From an uncultured Flavobacteriaceae bacterium (GTDB taxonomy: Bacteria; Bacteroidota; Bacteroidia; Flavobacteriales; Flavobacteriaceae), in contig CANMSH010000005.1 in the NCBI GenBank assembly GCA_947500525.1, positions 124,001 to 188,000 on the forward strand: 64,000 bases of DNA. The letters run 5' to 3'. Shown one piece after another: positions 49,792 through 58,290 of this stretch; position 1 is the first letter of the stretch; the number at the start of each line of letters is the position of its first letter. The notes under the pieces were generated by a model. It made no database searches, was not told the DNA's origin, and saw only the letters and a program-made list of their open reading frames with translations. The position numbers and the translations under genes are program-made.

Positions 49792-51588
49792 ATGAAATTA
49801 AAAGTAATCTTTTTAACCTCACTGGTATTTATAACTTGTCTTGGTTTTTCTCAACAGATAGAAACAAACAAGCTCGATGAATTTTTTAATTCGCTCGAAA
49901 AGCGAAATGAAGCGATGGGCAGTATAGCAATTTCTAAAAACGGAAGACTCATCTATTCTAAAGCTATAGGCTACAAATCTATAGAAGGCGAAAACAGAAT
50001 TAATGCTACTACCGATACACATTATAGAATTTGGTCTATAACAAAAACATATACTGCGGTAATCATTTTTCAATTGATTGAAGAAGGGAAATTATCGTTA
50101 GAAACCACCTTAGATAAGTTCTATCCTCTACTACCAAATGCCGATAGCATAACCATTGAGCATATGCTTTCTCATAAGAGTGGTTTATTTGACTATGTAA
50201 ACGATACAGATGAGGAAATAAACTTACACAATATATCTAACAAGGATACCGTTGCATCCATTATTGCCAAACTCAAACCAAATTTTAACCCAGGCGAACA
50301 ATTTAGATATAGTAATACAAACTATCTGTTTTTAGGATATATTATTGAACTAATAGATAAATCAACTTATGAAATAGCTTTGTCAAAAAGAATTTCTGCT
50401 AAAGCAAACCTCCACAACACATATTTTGGTACACAAACGGTGAGTAAAATTAATAATGTTGCCCAAACGTATAAGTATAATAATGATTGGAAAACTGTAT
50501 CTGGAGAAGCAAATTATACGAATCATCTTGCCACTGCTGATGGTGGTATTGTATCTACCATAGAAGATATGACTTTATTCATTGATGCCTTGTTTGATGA
50601 AAGATTAGTTTCGAAAAAAAGTCTCAATAAAATGTTAGAGGGTGAAGATTTTTATAGACTTGGACTCATGAAAACACAGTTCGAAAACAGTGAAGGTTTT
50701 GGTCATACTGGGGGTTGGATATCAGAATCGAGTTTATTTCATTACCCTAAAGAGAATATATCAATTGCTTATGCAACCAATGGCATAGTGCTGAGAAAAG
50801 AAGATATATTAAATGATGTATTAAAAATTATTCATGGTAAACCATTTGCCATTTCAATGAATAGAAATGTGGAAGTGCTTTTAATTTTTGGAATTGGATT
50901 GCTGTTCTTTCTATTCGCAAGGTTAAAATTCAACGACACCGTAAAAACAAAATATTCACTTTACCTGGGATGCCTCATCGCTGTGCTATTTTGGTTAGGA
51001 ACAATGATCTCTGGGTTTTTATATGGTAACAATTATAACCATATCGAAGATGGTATTCCAATATTAGATTCTTTTTACTCTGGTTCGGGTACTTTTAATG
51101 CTGGTATTCAATTCACCATTGCCTTGCTGTTTATACCTTTTTTCTGTAGTTTGTTTAAAATTTGCAAGCAACAAAGGATGCATATACTTCCGCTTATACC
51201 GTTGGTTTTTATTCCTATACATATGGTAGGTTCGTCACTATTCCCTTTTCCAAATGAGTTATTCCCCATTTTCGCCAACTGTATTATACTAAGCATCCTA
51301 GCACCATTACTTGCTGTTTTTCTTTGGAGAGCCGAAAGCGTATCTAAAATTAGGAAACAGGCTCTTATTAGCTGCTTTTTGATGTTAATTTCTATAGGTT
51401 TTATTATTAGTAGATCGTCGTTCCCTGAGTTTGTGCATTCTTATTGGGGACTTATTCAAAGATTATTGTTTTTAGGGTGGACCTCGTGGCTTGTATTCTT
51501 GAGTATCTATTTTTCAAAAGTTGCAAAACTTGATCATGAAAGTAATCATACTAACAGATACCAAAATGCCAGCCCCCTACATAATTAA
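49792..51588 (+). CDS. Exported serine hydrolase (beta-lactamase fold) with membrane-embedded C-terminus
   Basis: A 598-residue protein with a signal peptide (ends LGFSQ). Residues ~25-350 form the penicillin-binding fold: S82-I-T-K85 (WSITKTYT), YSN in FRYSNTNY, HTGG in GFGHTGGW. From residue ~360 about six transmembrane helices follow. Such fusions are common in Bacteroidota; the role is probably peptide or ester hydrolysis at the membrane. It is preceded by a palindrome-covered promoter and an XRE regulator. The stop codon lies inside a long hairpin. Confidence 0.86.
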   Translation: MKLKVIFLTSLVFITCLGFSQQIETNKLDEFFNSLEKRNEAMGSIAISKNGRLIYSKAIGYKSIEGENRINATTDTHYRIWSITKTYTAVIIFQLIEEGKLSLETTLDKFYPLLPNADSITIEHMLSHKSGLFDYVNDTDEEINLHNISNKDTVASIIAKLKPNFNPGEQFRYSNTNYLFLGYIIELIDKSTYEIALSKRISAKANLHNTYFGTQTVSKINNVAQTYKYNNDWKTVSGEANYTNHLATADGGIVSTIEDMTLFIDALFDERLVSKKSLNKMLEGEDFYRLGLMKTQFENSEGFGHTGGWISESSLFHYPKENISIAYATNGIVLRKEDILNDVLKIIHGKPFAISMNRNVEVLLIFGIGLLFFLFARLKFNDTVKTKYSLYLGCLIAVLFWLGTMISGFLYGNNYNHIEDGIPILDSFYSGSGTFNAGIQFTIALLFIPFFCSLFKICKQQRMHILPLIPLVFIPIHMVGSSLFPFPNELFPIFANCIILSILAPLLAVFLWRAESVSKIRKQALISCFLMLISIGFIISRSSFPEFVHSYWGLIQRLLFLGWTSWLVFLSIYFSKVAKLDHESNHTNRYQNASPLHN

Positions 51589-51610
51589 TTATGTGAGAAC
51601 TGCTGGCGTT
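51565..51610. terminator. Two-part hairpin between convergent genes
   Basis: Outer stem AATGCCAGC/GCTGGCGTT (9 pairs, one G-T) encloses the 16-base palindrome ACATAATTAATTATGT. The structure overlaps the last codons and stop of the serine hydrolase gene and lies 17 bases past the HxlR stop on the other strand; on the minus strand it is followed by TTTTGG. A bidirectional terminator is the likeliest role. Confidence 0.55.
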
Positions 51611-51627
51611 AGCGCGCGTTTCGCATG

Positions 51628-51963
51628 CTACTTGATTTTTTTTTCATGAACGAATGCTCCCCAGTCAGCCACAAGTTGAATTAAAGGAAGTAAGGTTTTA
51701 CCAAAATCTGTGAGAGAGTATTCAACTTTAAGCGGTGGTTTTGAATAAAACACCTCTCTTTTTATGATTCCATCTTCAACCAAGGCTTTCAATTGTAAAC
51801 TTAGTGTACGTTCGGTAACCGTAGACATTTTCTTTCTTAGCTCATTGTATCTTAACGTTTCATTCCTCAAGTTATACAAGATGGCCGTTTTCCACTTTCC
51901 ACCAATAATACCCATCGTTAAACTTGAACAACAAGGATACTCTTTTCCTTTAAAACTGTACAT
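51628..51963 (-). CDS. HxlR-family transcriptional regulator
   Basis: A 111-residue winged-helix regulator: YPCCSSLTMGIIGGKWKTAIL, NELRKKMSTVTERTLSLQLKAL (recognition helix) and KVEYSLTDFGKTLLPLI. The conserved N-terminal cysteine (here CC) of HxlR proteins, which senses electrophiles or disulfide stress in some members, is present. It faces a DinB-family gene across a spacer that carries the palindrome ACTATA-N5-TATAGT, so it probably controls that gene and itself. Confidence 0.88.
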   Translation of the reverse strand: MYSFKGKEYPCCSSLTMGIIGGKWKTAILYNLRNETLRYNELRKKMSTVTERTLSLQLKALVEDGIIKREVFYSKPPLKVEYSLTDFGKTLLPLIQLVADWGAFVHEKKIK

Positions 51964-52027
51964 ATTTTAGTATTTAATTAAACTATCCTTTTCGACCGTT
52001 ATTGCAAAAATAATATACTTTAATTAG

Positions 52028-52060
52028 TTTAGCAACTATATTTTTTATAGTATATTTTTG
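52028..52060 (+). promoter_or_regulatory. Promoter with HxlR-type palindrome for the DinB gene
   Basis: TTTA (52028-52031), 21 bases, TATTTTTG (52053-52060). The spacer contains ACTATA-TTTTT-TATAGT (52035-52051), a perfect 6+6 inverted repeat suited to a dimeric winged-helix repressor such as the divergent HxlR protein. Confidence 0.5.
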
Positions 52061-52118
52061 ATCCTTATATGTGATTTAAAATATCCTAGAAAATCAGCAA
52101 ACTTTTAAACTACATAAT

Positions 52119-52577
52119 ATGATAGCAACAACAAACAAATTAGAAGCGCTTTTGATTACAATAAAAGACTACATTTCAACATCCTCTGATACTGAATTGG
52201 CTCATAAAGCCGCACCCGAAAAATGGTCAAAAAATGAAATCATGGGTCATTTAATTGATTCTGGTATCAATAATATTCAACGTTTTACGGGTGTTCTAAT
52301 CGAAAAGCAGCCCTATAGAATACATCCGATGAGGCAGGTCGAACTAGTGGAAGTTAATGATTATCAGCATGCTAAAACAGAAGAGCTTTTGGCTTTTTTG
52401 CTGTCAATTAATACCCGAATACAACATATAATGCTATTACAAAACACCGATACCCTAGATACACCCATAGAATTATATACGCAAGGAAACATGTCTGATT
52501 TGAGATATTTGATGGAAGATTATGTGGCGCATTTTGAGCAACACGTGCATCAAATACTAGAACCTCTAACTATATAG
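52119..52577 (+). CDS. DinB-superfamily protein
   Basis: A 152-residue four-helix-bundle protein. The metal-binding histidine triad typical of the superfamily is visible: MGHLIDSG in the first conserved helix and YVAHFEQHVHQI at the end. DinB-like proteins include thiol S-transferases (mycothiol- or bacillithiol-dependent) and many of unknown role. Control by an HxlR regulator would fit a detoxification function. Bases 52578-52701 after it include the second copy of an intergenic repeat. Confidence 0.82.
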   Translation: MIATTNKLEALLITIKDYISTSSDTELAHKAAPEKWSKNEIMGHLIDSGINNIQRFTGVLIEKQPYRIHPMRQVELVEVNDYQHAKTEELLAFLLSINTRIQHIMLLQNTDTLDTPIELYTQGNMSDLRYLMEDYVAHFEQHVHQILEPLTI

Positions 52578-52587
52578 AGTTCGGTGC

Positions 52588-52655
52588 ATATTGCTCGTGT
52601 CAATTGAATTAATTACATTTGAATACCTTAGAAAATTACAACGTTTTTTGTGATT
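52588..52655. repeat. Intergenic repeat, copy 2
   Basis: CATATTGCTCGTGTCAATTG followed by AATTAATTA aligns with copy 1 at 49000-49086 and then drifts, keeping TTG, GAAAA, AAC and TTTT blocks at the same spacing. The 3' ACGAGCA arm of copy 1 is not kept here. It begins about 10 bases after the DinB stop. Confidence 0.45.
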
Positions 52656-52701
52656 AACTATAGATAAACTCTAATTGACAACAGTCAAAAAAACTACCTC
52701 G

Positions 52702-53277
52702 ATGAGTATATACCAAGGAATATTGGACAACGTAGCCAGATATGTGGAGCTATCGGATGATGAAATACAGCAGTTTACTTCTAAATTAAAAACGACACGT
52801 ATAAAAAAAAGGCAATTTGTTATTCAGCCAGGGTTTGTGTCTGAATACCGAAATTATATTGCGAAAGGCGCTGTACGTGTTTTTTATTTAGATGATCAAG
52901 GCAAGGAACATACGGCGAGTATTGGAATTGAAGATTGGTTTTTTACAGATTTTTATAGTTACTTAAATAGAACTCCGGCAGAATATTACGCTGAAGCTTT
53001 AGAGGACTCTATCATTTTACAAATGAAATATGAAGATGTTGAAGAACTTTGTAGTAAAATTCACCCATTATGCCAATACTTTAGACTGTTTATAGAACGG
53101 TCATTATCTCATTCATATAAAAGAATTGTTTCTAATATTAGCCAAACTTCTGAAGAACGCTATTGGGATTATGTGAATAAATATCCTCAAATTGCAAATA
53201 GAGTACCCCAGTATGTCTTAGCTTCCTATTTAGGAATTTCGGCAGAATCCATAAGCAGAATCCGTTCAAAGACATAA
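52702..53277 (+). CDS. Crp/Fnr-family transcriptional regulator
   Basis: A 191-residue protein from ATG 52702 (a TTG nine codons earlier is possible). The N-terminal cyclic-nucleotide-binding-type barrel (IKKRQFVIQPGFVSEYRNYIAKGAVRVFYLDDQGKEH) lacks the usual cAMP phosphate cassette residues, and the C-terminal helix-turn-helix is short (QYVLASYLGISAESISRIRSKT), both normal for the Bacteroidota subgroup. The effector is unknown. It could act on the following hydrolase gene or elsewhere. Confidence 0.85.
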   Translation: MSIYQGILDNVARYVELSDDEIQQFTSKLKTTRIKKRQFVIQPGFVSEYRNYIAKGAVRVFYLDDQGKEHTASIGIEDWFFTDFYSYLNRTPAEYYAEALEDSIILQMKYEDVEELCSKIHPLCQYFRLFIERSLSHSYKRIVSNISQTSEERYWDYVNKYPQIANRVPQYVLASYLGISAESISRIRSKT

Positions 53278-53423
53278 TTAAAAGTTGGTATAGAACGAAA
53301 GGCTATAAAATATTTTTCTACGCAGTTTGGATTACAGAAGATAAAAGCAATAATTCTTAGGCCCTATCTAAAACATAAGTGTAACAAAATGTAGGTACGT
53401 GCATCTTTGGATAAAACTACCTT

Positions 53424-54467
53424 GTGTATAGAATTCTTGTCTTACTAGCCATATCTTTCAGTATTTCTAGCGCCCATGGGCAGTTGAAAGAAAAAATAAT
53501 CGATTTTAACTTTGAAAAAGTAAGCTTAAATGGTGTCGTAACCCTTCCCAAAAACGCATCTCCAAAAGGCATTGTACTTATTGTACATGGCTCTGGTCGT
53601 ACCAATGCTGTGGCTCAAAAATGGTATTTAGATATACGAAAAGCCATCACATTAGCTGGTTATGCTACATTTATGTGGGACAAAATGGGTTGTGGCAATA
53701 GCCAAGGTACATTCAATTATCATCAAACGGTTCAAAACAGTGCCTCCGAAGTTATTGCAGCTATTCATCATTTAAAGAAGCAAGGAATTCCAGGCGCTCA
53801 TACTATAGGGTTATGGGGAGTTAGTAGAGCCGGATGGATCAACCCTATTGTGATCAATACCTACAAGGATATTAAGTTTTGGATCTCGGTTAGTGGTGTA
53901 GATGCCAAAGAGAATTTTCAATATTTATTTGAAGAAAACCTAAAGATCTATGGTGTTTCGAAAGACTCTATTGCATTATTGAGCAAAGAACTGAATACGA
54001 GCTATCGTATGACACATGCGGGTAAATCTTATGAAGCGGTAATGAACGCCACTAAAAATTTAAGACAAAATGCTTTTCTACATCGATTTAACAACGGGAG
54101 AGCGAGCACCAAAGAACAATTTGAAGCTTATCAAAAACAATTCATGAAAGAAGAATTTGATTCGGTATCGGGATTACAAATCAACGTTAAAAATTTTGAA
54201 TCGCTATTATCTAACGTACACTGTCCTGTTCTGGCGATTTTCGGAGAAAAAGACAAGAACGTAGATTGGCAAAAGACGCAAGAACTCTATACAAAAACCT
54301 TAGGGAAACATACCGAGCTAACGGTGAAGACATTTCCTGATGCGAACCACAATTTATTTAAATGCAATACCGGAGGCTTTTATGAATTTGAAGATCATAA
54401 GTTACCTTGGCACAGACCGGATGGTTTTTTAGAGACCATCACCAATTGGTTAAAAACGCAAGAATAA
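53424..54467 (+). CDS. Exported alpha/beta hydrolase (serine aminopeptidase-like)
   Basis: A 347-residue protein with a GTG start and a signal peptide (ends ISSAHGQ). The hydrolase fold shows LIVHGSGRTN (oxyanion region), MWDKMGCGNSQG, the nucleophile elbow GVSRAGW (GxSxxG), Asp in FGEKDKNVDW and His in DANHNLF. It matches the S33/dienelactone-like exported group that in flavobacteria often stands alone. The substrate is unknown. The spacer 53278-53423 before it shows no gene. Confidence 0.82.
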   Translation: MYRILVLLAISFSISSAHGQLKEKIIDFNFEKVSLNGVVTLPKNASPKGIVLIVHGSGRTNAVAQKWYLDIRKAITLAGYATFMWDKMGCGNSQGTFNYHQTVQNSASEVIAAIHHLKKQGIPGAHTIGLWGVSRAGWINPIVINTYKDIKFWISVSGVDAKENFQYLFEENLKIYGVSKDSIALLSKELNTSYRMTHAGKSYEAVMNATKNLRQNAFLHRFNNGRASTKEQFEAYQKQFMKEEFDSVSGLQINVKNFESLLSNVHCPVLAIFGEKDKNVDWQKTQELYTKTLGKHTELTVKTFPDANHNLFKCNTGGFYEFEDHKLPWHRPDGFLETITNWLKTQE

Positions 54468-54551
54468 TCAAGCTTTATTAAAATTCTAGACTATGTGGGC
54501 AATAGCATGTATAATACCTTCGAGAATTTACTAGAAGTGCCCAAAACCGTA

Positions 54552-55028
54552 TTAATCCTTACTTTTTAGCTTTTTGGCCACTTGATCATAGTATTCTTGT
54601 GTTACTTTATCTGTCCAAATTGTAGGGGCTTTACCATAAATGGCCAGATACGATACGTTCTTTTCTTTAGACGATGTGTGCCAATGTTCTGTATTTTTTA
54701 AACATTTAATAACATCACCCTTTTTCATACGTATGGGGTCTTTACCTTTTTCTTGATAATAACCTTCTCCTTCTAGAACAATAATAATTTGAGCCGTAGT
54801 ATGTTTGTGCCAATCTAAGGTTGAGTTCGCACTAAAAGTTGCTTGGGTAATATTCTGATCAAACTCATCATCTGCAGCAACTAAAAAATTCAACCACGCC
54901 TCTCCAATATGATGCCTATTTGGGGCTTTAATTCCTTCGTCTAGATAAGAACTGCGACTATATTCGGACTTTTGCGCCATTAAAAAAAAGGGCATTAGAC
55001 CAACTAAAATTAAAACTATTTTTTTCAT
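54552..55028 (-). CDS. Exported cupin-domain protein
   Basis: A 158-residue protein with a signal peptide (MKKIVLILVGLMPFFLMAQ). The cupin beta-barrel shows STLDWHKHTTAQIIIVLEGEGYYQEKG (His-x-His metal ligands and the glycine turn) and MKKGDVIKCLKNTEHWH (second motif with His). The RxxH-type start NRHHIGEAWLNFL precedes it, as in cupins related to carboxymuconolactone-associated proteins. It would bind a metal and may be an isomerase or dioxygenase-like enzyme outside the cytoplasm. Confidence 0.82.
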   Translation of the reverse strand: MKKIVLILVGLMPFFLMAQKSEYSRSSYLDEGIKAPNRHHIGEAWLNFLVAADDEFDQNITQATFSANSTLDWHKHTTAQIIIVLEGEGYYQEKGKDPIRMKKGDVIKCLKNTEHWHTSSKEKNVSYLAIYGKAPTIWTDKVTQEYYDQVAKKLKSKD

Positions 55029-55124
55029 AAAAATTCAATTATACATATGATTGCTCCCGCCAAGATAAAAATTTTAGTTGAGTACTTTGAACAATTTTAG
55101 CAACTTCAAATTATGGAAAGGTTT

Positions 55125-55155
55125 AAAAAAGATGGATGTGAGAAGCATCCTTTTT
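55125..55155. other. Terminator-like hairpin in a divergent intergenic region
   Basis: AAAAAA-gat-GGATG, loop of 7, CATCC-TTTTT, with a further T-rich stretch after it (TTTTTAAATTTTTT). On the plus strand it is a U-tailed hairpin 33 bases before ATG 55188; on the minus strand it also ends in a T-run ahead of the cupin gene. Since the flanking genes diverge, it could be a leader attenuator of one of them. Confidence 0.5.
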
Positions 55156-55187
55156 AAATTTTTTCATATTTAAGAAAATATCATAGC

Positions 55188-55514
55188 ATGAAAAAACTCA
55201 TTTTATATACGCTCCTAGGTCTTTTATTTTTTAATTGTTCAAAAGACGACGATTCAAGCGGTGCAGTACCCGTAGCATATAATCAAACAGCTTGCGCAGA
55301 TCCGTGGGGTTATGCAGATGACAACAACGCACTCGCGGTTAAAATAATTACATTTTTTAACACCGAAAATATCAAAATTTCGAATGTAAACATTGGTCCT
55401 CAGGGAATTCCAGAAGCATGTCTTGCTTGCACATGTCTAACTGGTAAGAGAATTACAGTTGATGTGCGTAGCACCGATCTTGAAGCCATTAAAGCATTCG
55501 GTTTCCAAGAATAA
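55188..55514 (+). CDS. Small lipoprotein with CLACTC cluster, unknown function
   Basis: A 108-residue lipoprotein (FFNCSKD, Cys about residue 17, followed by acidic DDD as in surface-exported Bacteroidota lipoproteins). The mature part has CADPWGYADD, a short helix, ISNVNIGPQGIPEACLACTCLTGKRITVDV and ends DLEAIKAFGFQE. It holds four cysteines in addition to the lipid-attached one, three of them in CLACTC, a possible metal site. I do not recognise a named family. The following 184 bases show no gene. Confidence 0.65.
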   Translation: MKKLILYTLLGLLFFNCSKDDDSSGAVPVAYNQTACADPWGYADDNNALAVKIITFFNTENIKISNVNIGPQGIPEACLACTCLTGKRITVDVRSTDLEAIKAFGFQE

Positions 55515-55698
55515 TATATAACGTGTAAAATATTAAAAGCTAGTATGTCTTATTTGGCTCGGGCCATTAAGCGGTGCTAATTTATTCTCTCATACCTCAA
55601 TTTTTCATTAACTTAGTTGTTAGAAAACATTATTGGTTCACTTCAAAATAACTGAATAGAGCGAAGAACGATTCAATATAAAAGCACTCACTATCGCA

Positions 55699-56502
55699 AT
55701 GCATCTACAACTAGAGAAACTATACACCTACCCTATTAAATCTTGCAAGGGTATTGCACTTACCAATACTAGTATCGAAGCTATTGGGTTTGCCTTTGAT
55801 AGATCGTTTGCTATTATAAATGCGCAGCAAAAGATTTTGACCGCTCGAGAAAATCAAAAGTTACTCACCATTCAACCACATATTCAAAATAATGCCTTGA
55901 CCCTCTCAACCCCAAAACAATCGAACATTTCAATTGATATAAGTTACATCCCAGCTAATACAATCGAAGTAGGTATTTTTAGTGATGTTGCAAGTGCCAA
56001 TATTGTTGGTTCTGAGACTGATGATTGGTTGTCTCATGTATTAGAAGAAAAGTGTCGACTTGTTTCTATAGATACCACGCGTTTGCGCAAAATGAAACCA
56101 AAATACAATGGCTTAGAAACTGATTTCATATCATTTAGTGATATCGCCCCTATTCATTTAATCTCAGAAGCATCCCTAGCCGATTTAAACGCAAAACTTG
56201 ACCATTCGGTTACCATTAACCGTTTTCGCCCAAATATAGTCGTTTCTGGATGTAAAGCTTATGAAGAAGACCGTTGGACTCATATAACCATTGGAAATTG
56301 TGAATTTGAAGTCACGCTAAAAACACCTCGATGTACCTTTACCACCATTGATCCGCTTACCACGACCGTAGATAGTAAGCAAGAACCTTTAAGAACCATG
56401 GCATCCTATAGAAAAACAAATAGCACAGTAGATTTTGGTATTTATCTTAAGCCAACAAAAATGGGTCGTATCAACAACAATGATTCGATTGAAGCACGCT
56501 AA
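55699..56502 (+). CDS. MOSC-domain protein (molybdenum-cofactor-sulfurase C-terminal type)
   Basis: A 267-residue protein with the MOSC N-terminal beta-barrel (YTYPIKSCKGIALTNTSIEAIGFAFDR) and the MOSC domain proper, including RFRPNIVVSG and the conserved cysteine in LKTPRCTFTTIDP, which holds the molybdenum or sulfur in relatives such as YcbX and mARC. It probably reduces N-hydroxylated compounds with a Moco cofactor; the ferredoxin domain of YcbX is absent, so it needs a separate electron donor. Confidence 0.87.
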   Translation: MHLQLEKLYTYPIKSCKGIALTNTSIEAIGFAFDRSFAIINAQQKILTARENQKLLTIQPHIQNNALTLSTPKQSNISIDISYIPANTIEVGIFSDVASANIVGSETDDWLSHVLEEKCRLVSIDTTRLRKMKPKYNGLETDFISFSDIAPIHLISEASLADLNAKLDHSVTINRFRPNIVVSGCKAYEEDRWTHITIGNCEFEVTLKTPRCTFTTIDPLTTTVDSKQEPLRTMASYRKTNSTVDFGIYLKPTKMGRINNNDSIEAR

Positions 56503-56546
56503 ACCATGTGCTACCTAAAAGAAATGGTGTTTTGTTTTCGTAGTGA

Positions 56547-57251
56547 TTATGATCTTTTTAACAAAGCCTCTACATTCGATTTATAGCTTTTCCCAATAGG
56601 TATGATATCATCTCCGATTAAGATCCTATTACCTTCAATACTGTCTATCATTGCCTTGGACACGATATACGATTTATGTACTTGTACAAAATCATTCGAA
56701 AAAAGCTTCGCTGCCATTCTAGAAATTTTCTCTCTTATGAGTATATTTCTATCTTTCAGCACAATTTTTGCATAGTTCCCAGCCGCTTCAACAAATAGAA
56801 TATTGGCCAATACAACTTGAATATGTTTCTTATCGCTATACACAAAAATTGAGTCCGTTCGAGGTGTACCTTTTTCTTCTTTTTGCGAGGGTACTTCTTC
56901 AAATAATTGCATCGCTTTGTTAACCGCTTTTAAAAAACGTTCGAAACCAAAAGGTTTGAGCAAATAATCTACAATTTCTAATTCATAACCTTCTAATGCA
57001 TGCTCTTTGTAGGCTGTAGTGACAATAACCTTAGGCGAGTTTTTTAGCGTTTTTAAAAAATCAAAACCTTTTAATTTTGGCATATTTAAGTCTAAAAAAA
57101 TCAGATCTACTTGGTGTTCTCTTAAGCAATCTAAAGCTTCTATAGCGTCATAACAATGTCTCACCAAGTTCATATGCGGTAGCAAATCGCAATAACCTTT
57201 AATAATTTCGTGAGCCATATGCTCATCATCTATAATGAGATAGTTTGTCAT
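56547..57251 (-). CDS. LytTR response regulator
   Basis: A 234-residue regulator: receiver domain (YLIIDDEHMAHEII, phospho-Asp in LIFLDLNMPKLKG, VTTAYKEHAL, LLKPFG) and a LytTR DNA-binding domain (KHIQVVLANILFVEAAGNYAKIVL, FVQVHKSYIVSKAMIDSI). Its start overlaps the stop of the kinase gene upstream by 4 bases, so the two form a coupled two-component operon. The target is unknown. Confidence 0.9.
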   Translation of the reverse strand: MTNYLIIDDEHMAHEIIKGYCDLLPHMNLVRHCYDAIEALDCLREHQVDLIFLDLNMPKLKGFDFLKTLKNSPKVIVTTAYKEHALEGYELEIVDYLLKPFGFERFLKAVNKAMQLFEEVPSQKEEKGTPRTDSIFVYSDKKHIQVVLANILFVEAAGNYAKIVLKDRNILIREKISRMAAKLFSNDFVQVHKSYIVSKAMIDSIEGNRILIGDDIIPIGKSYKSNVEALLKRS

Positions 57252-58066
57252 TGTTGCAATTCTAAATGAGCCTTATAAACAGAAGTATCGCGGCTAACAT
57301 GAAGCTGGTACTTTTTTGGATATGCCAATGTTAATCTTCGCTCCAAATTTTTTAAACCGATCCCTATTTCTGTCGGCAATTCATCAATATCATAATTATT
57401 CTCTACAGTAAAGGTAATACCGTCATTATTACTTCGCAAATTGATATGTACAAAAGCATCTTGACGTAAATTTTCGACTCCATGTTTAAAAGCATTCTCT
57501 ACGAGAATAATAAAAAGAAGTGGCATTACAGTAGTCTTATCATCTTTAATCTCATAATTGAATTTGATATCAATCTCTTTATGATAACGCATTTTATGTA
57601 ATTCGATGTAGTTTTTTAGATAGGCAACTTCTTCTTCTAAAGTAACCGATGATTTCTCTCCCTCATAAATACTATAGCGCATTAAGTCAGATAATTTTAG
57701 AATGAGCGCTTTTGACTTCGCTGTATCCTTATCAACCATGCCGTATAAGTTATTGAGCATATTAAAAAAGAAATGTGGATTCACTTGACTCTGTAAGTGC
57801 AAAAGCTCATTCTTCTTGTTTTCATTTTTTAATTTCAACAATGACTTTAACTGAAGTATTACCCAAATAACACCAACAAGAAGTAAAATAATATAGTAAA
57901 TCATAACAACCATTCCCACATCGGGGTGAAAATCTCCAAGAAACACGACAGAATTCTTCCCGAGTATAACGGTTTCATAGAGGACTAGTCCCATAGGGAT
58001 GGCCAAAGAGCAAAAGACTATCACCTTGGTCCAAAACCAATTGTTACGTTTTAAAATAGAAATCAT
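57248..58066 (-). CDS. LytS-type sensor histidine kinase
   Basis: A 272-residue kinase with two N-terminal membrane helices (residues ~12-30 and ~45-70), a HisKA_7 domain with the phospho-acceptor in SQVNPHFFFNMLNNL, and an ATPase domain (LVENAFKHGVENL, EIGIGLKNLERRL). There is no large sensor domain, so the membrane part probably senses the signal. It is the first gene of the pair with the LytTR regulator downstream and is divergent from the metallophosphoesterase. Confidence 0.88.
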   Translation of the reverse strand: MISILKRNNWFWTKVIVFCSLAIPMGLVLYETVILGKNSVVFLGDFHPDVGMVVMIYYIILLLVGVIWVILQLKSLLKLKNENKKNELLHLQSQVNPHFFFNMLNNLYGMVDKDTAKSKALILKLSDLMRYSIYEGEKSSVTLEEEVAYLKNYIELHKMRYHKEIDIKFNYEIKDDKTTVMPLLFIILVENAFKHGVENLRQDAFVHINLRSNNDGITFTVENNYDIDELPTEIGIGLKNLERRLTLAYPKKYQLHVSRDTSVYKAHLELQQ

Positions 58067-58215
58067 ACTGCAAAGTAAAAAGATTATACAGAAGGGTGTA
58101 TAAAAAGTGATGAATCATTGGCGTTTAGGGTTGAAAATTCACTACCAAGTGATAAAATAAGATCAACTACTCATAGGTCATTTTATCATCATAGTACCAT
58201 CGTTTATCACATAAA

Positions 58216-58247
58216 TTTATGAATACCTTCTATTCTCTATAGATTTG
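58216..58247 (+). promoter_or_regulatory. Promoter of the metallophosphoesterase gene
   Basis: TTTA (58216-58219), 20 bases, TAGATTTG (58240-58247). The -7 element is a perfect TAnnTTTG. The start would be near 58254, 37 bases before ATG 58291. Confidence 0.55.
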
Positions 58248-58290
58248 AAGTGATTCAAACAAATGAAACATTCATTCTAAAATTAAAAAA

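Noticed and set aside
54468-54551. GGGCA/TGCCC pair as a terminator between convergent genes
   Set aside because: Only five pairs with a loop of about 40 bases and no T-run.
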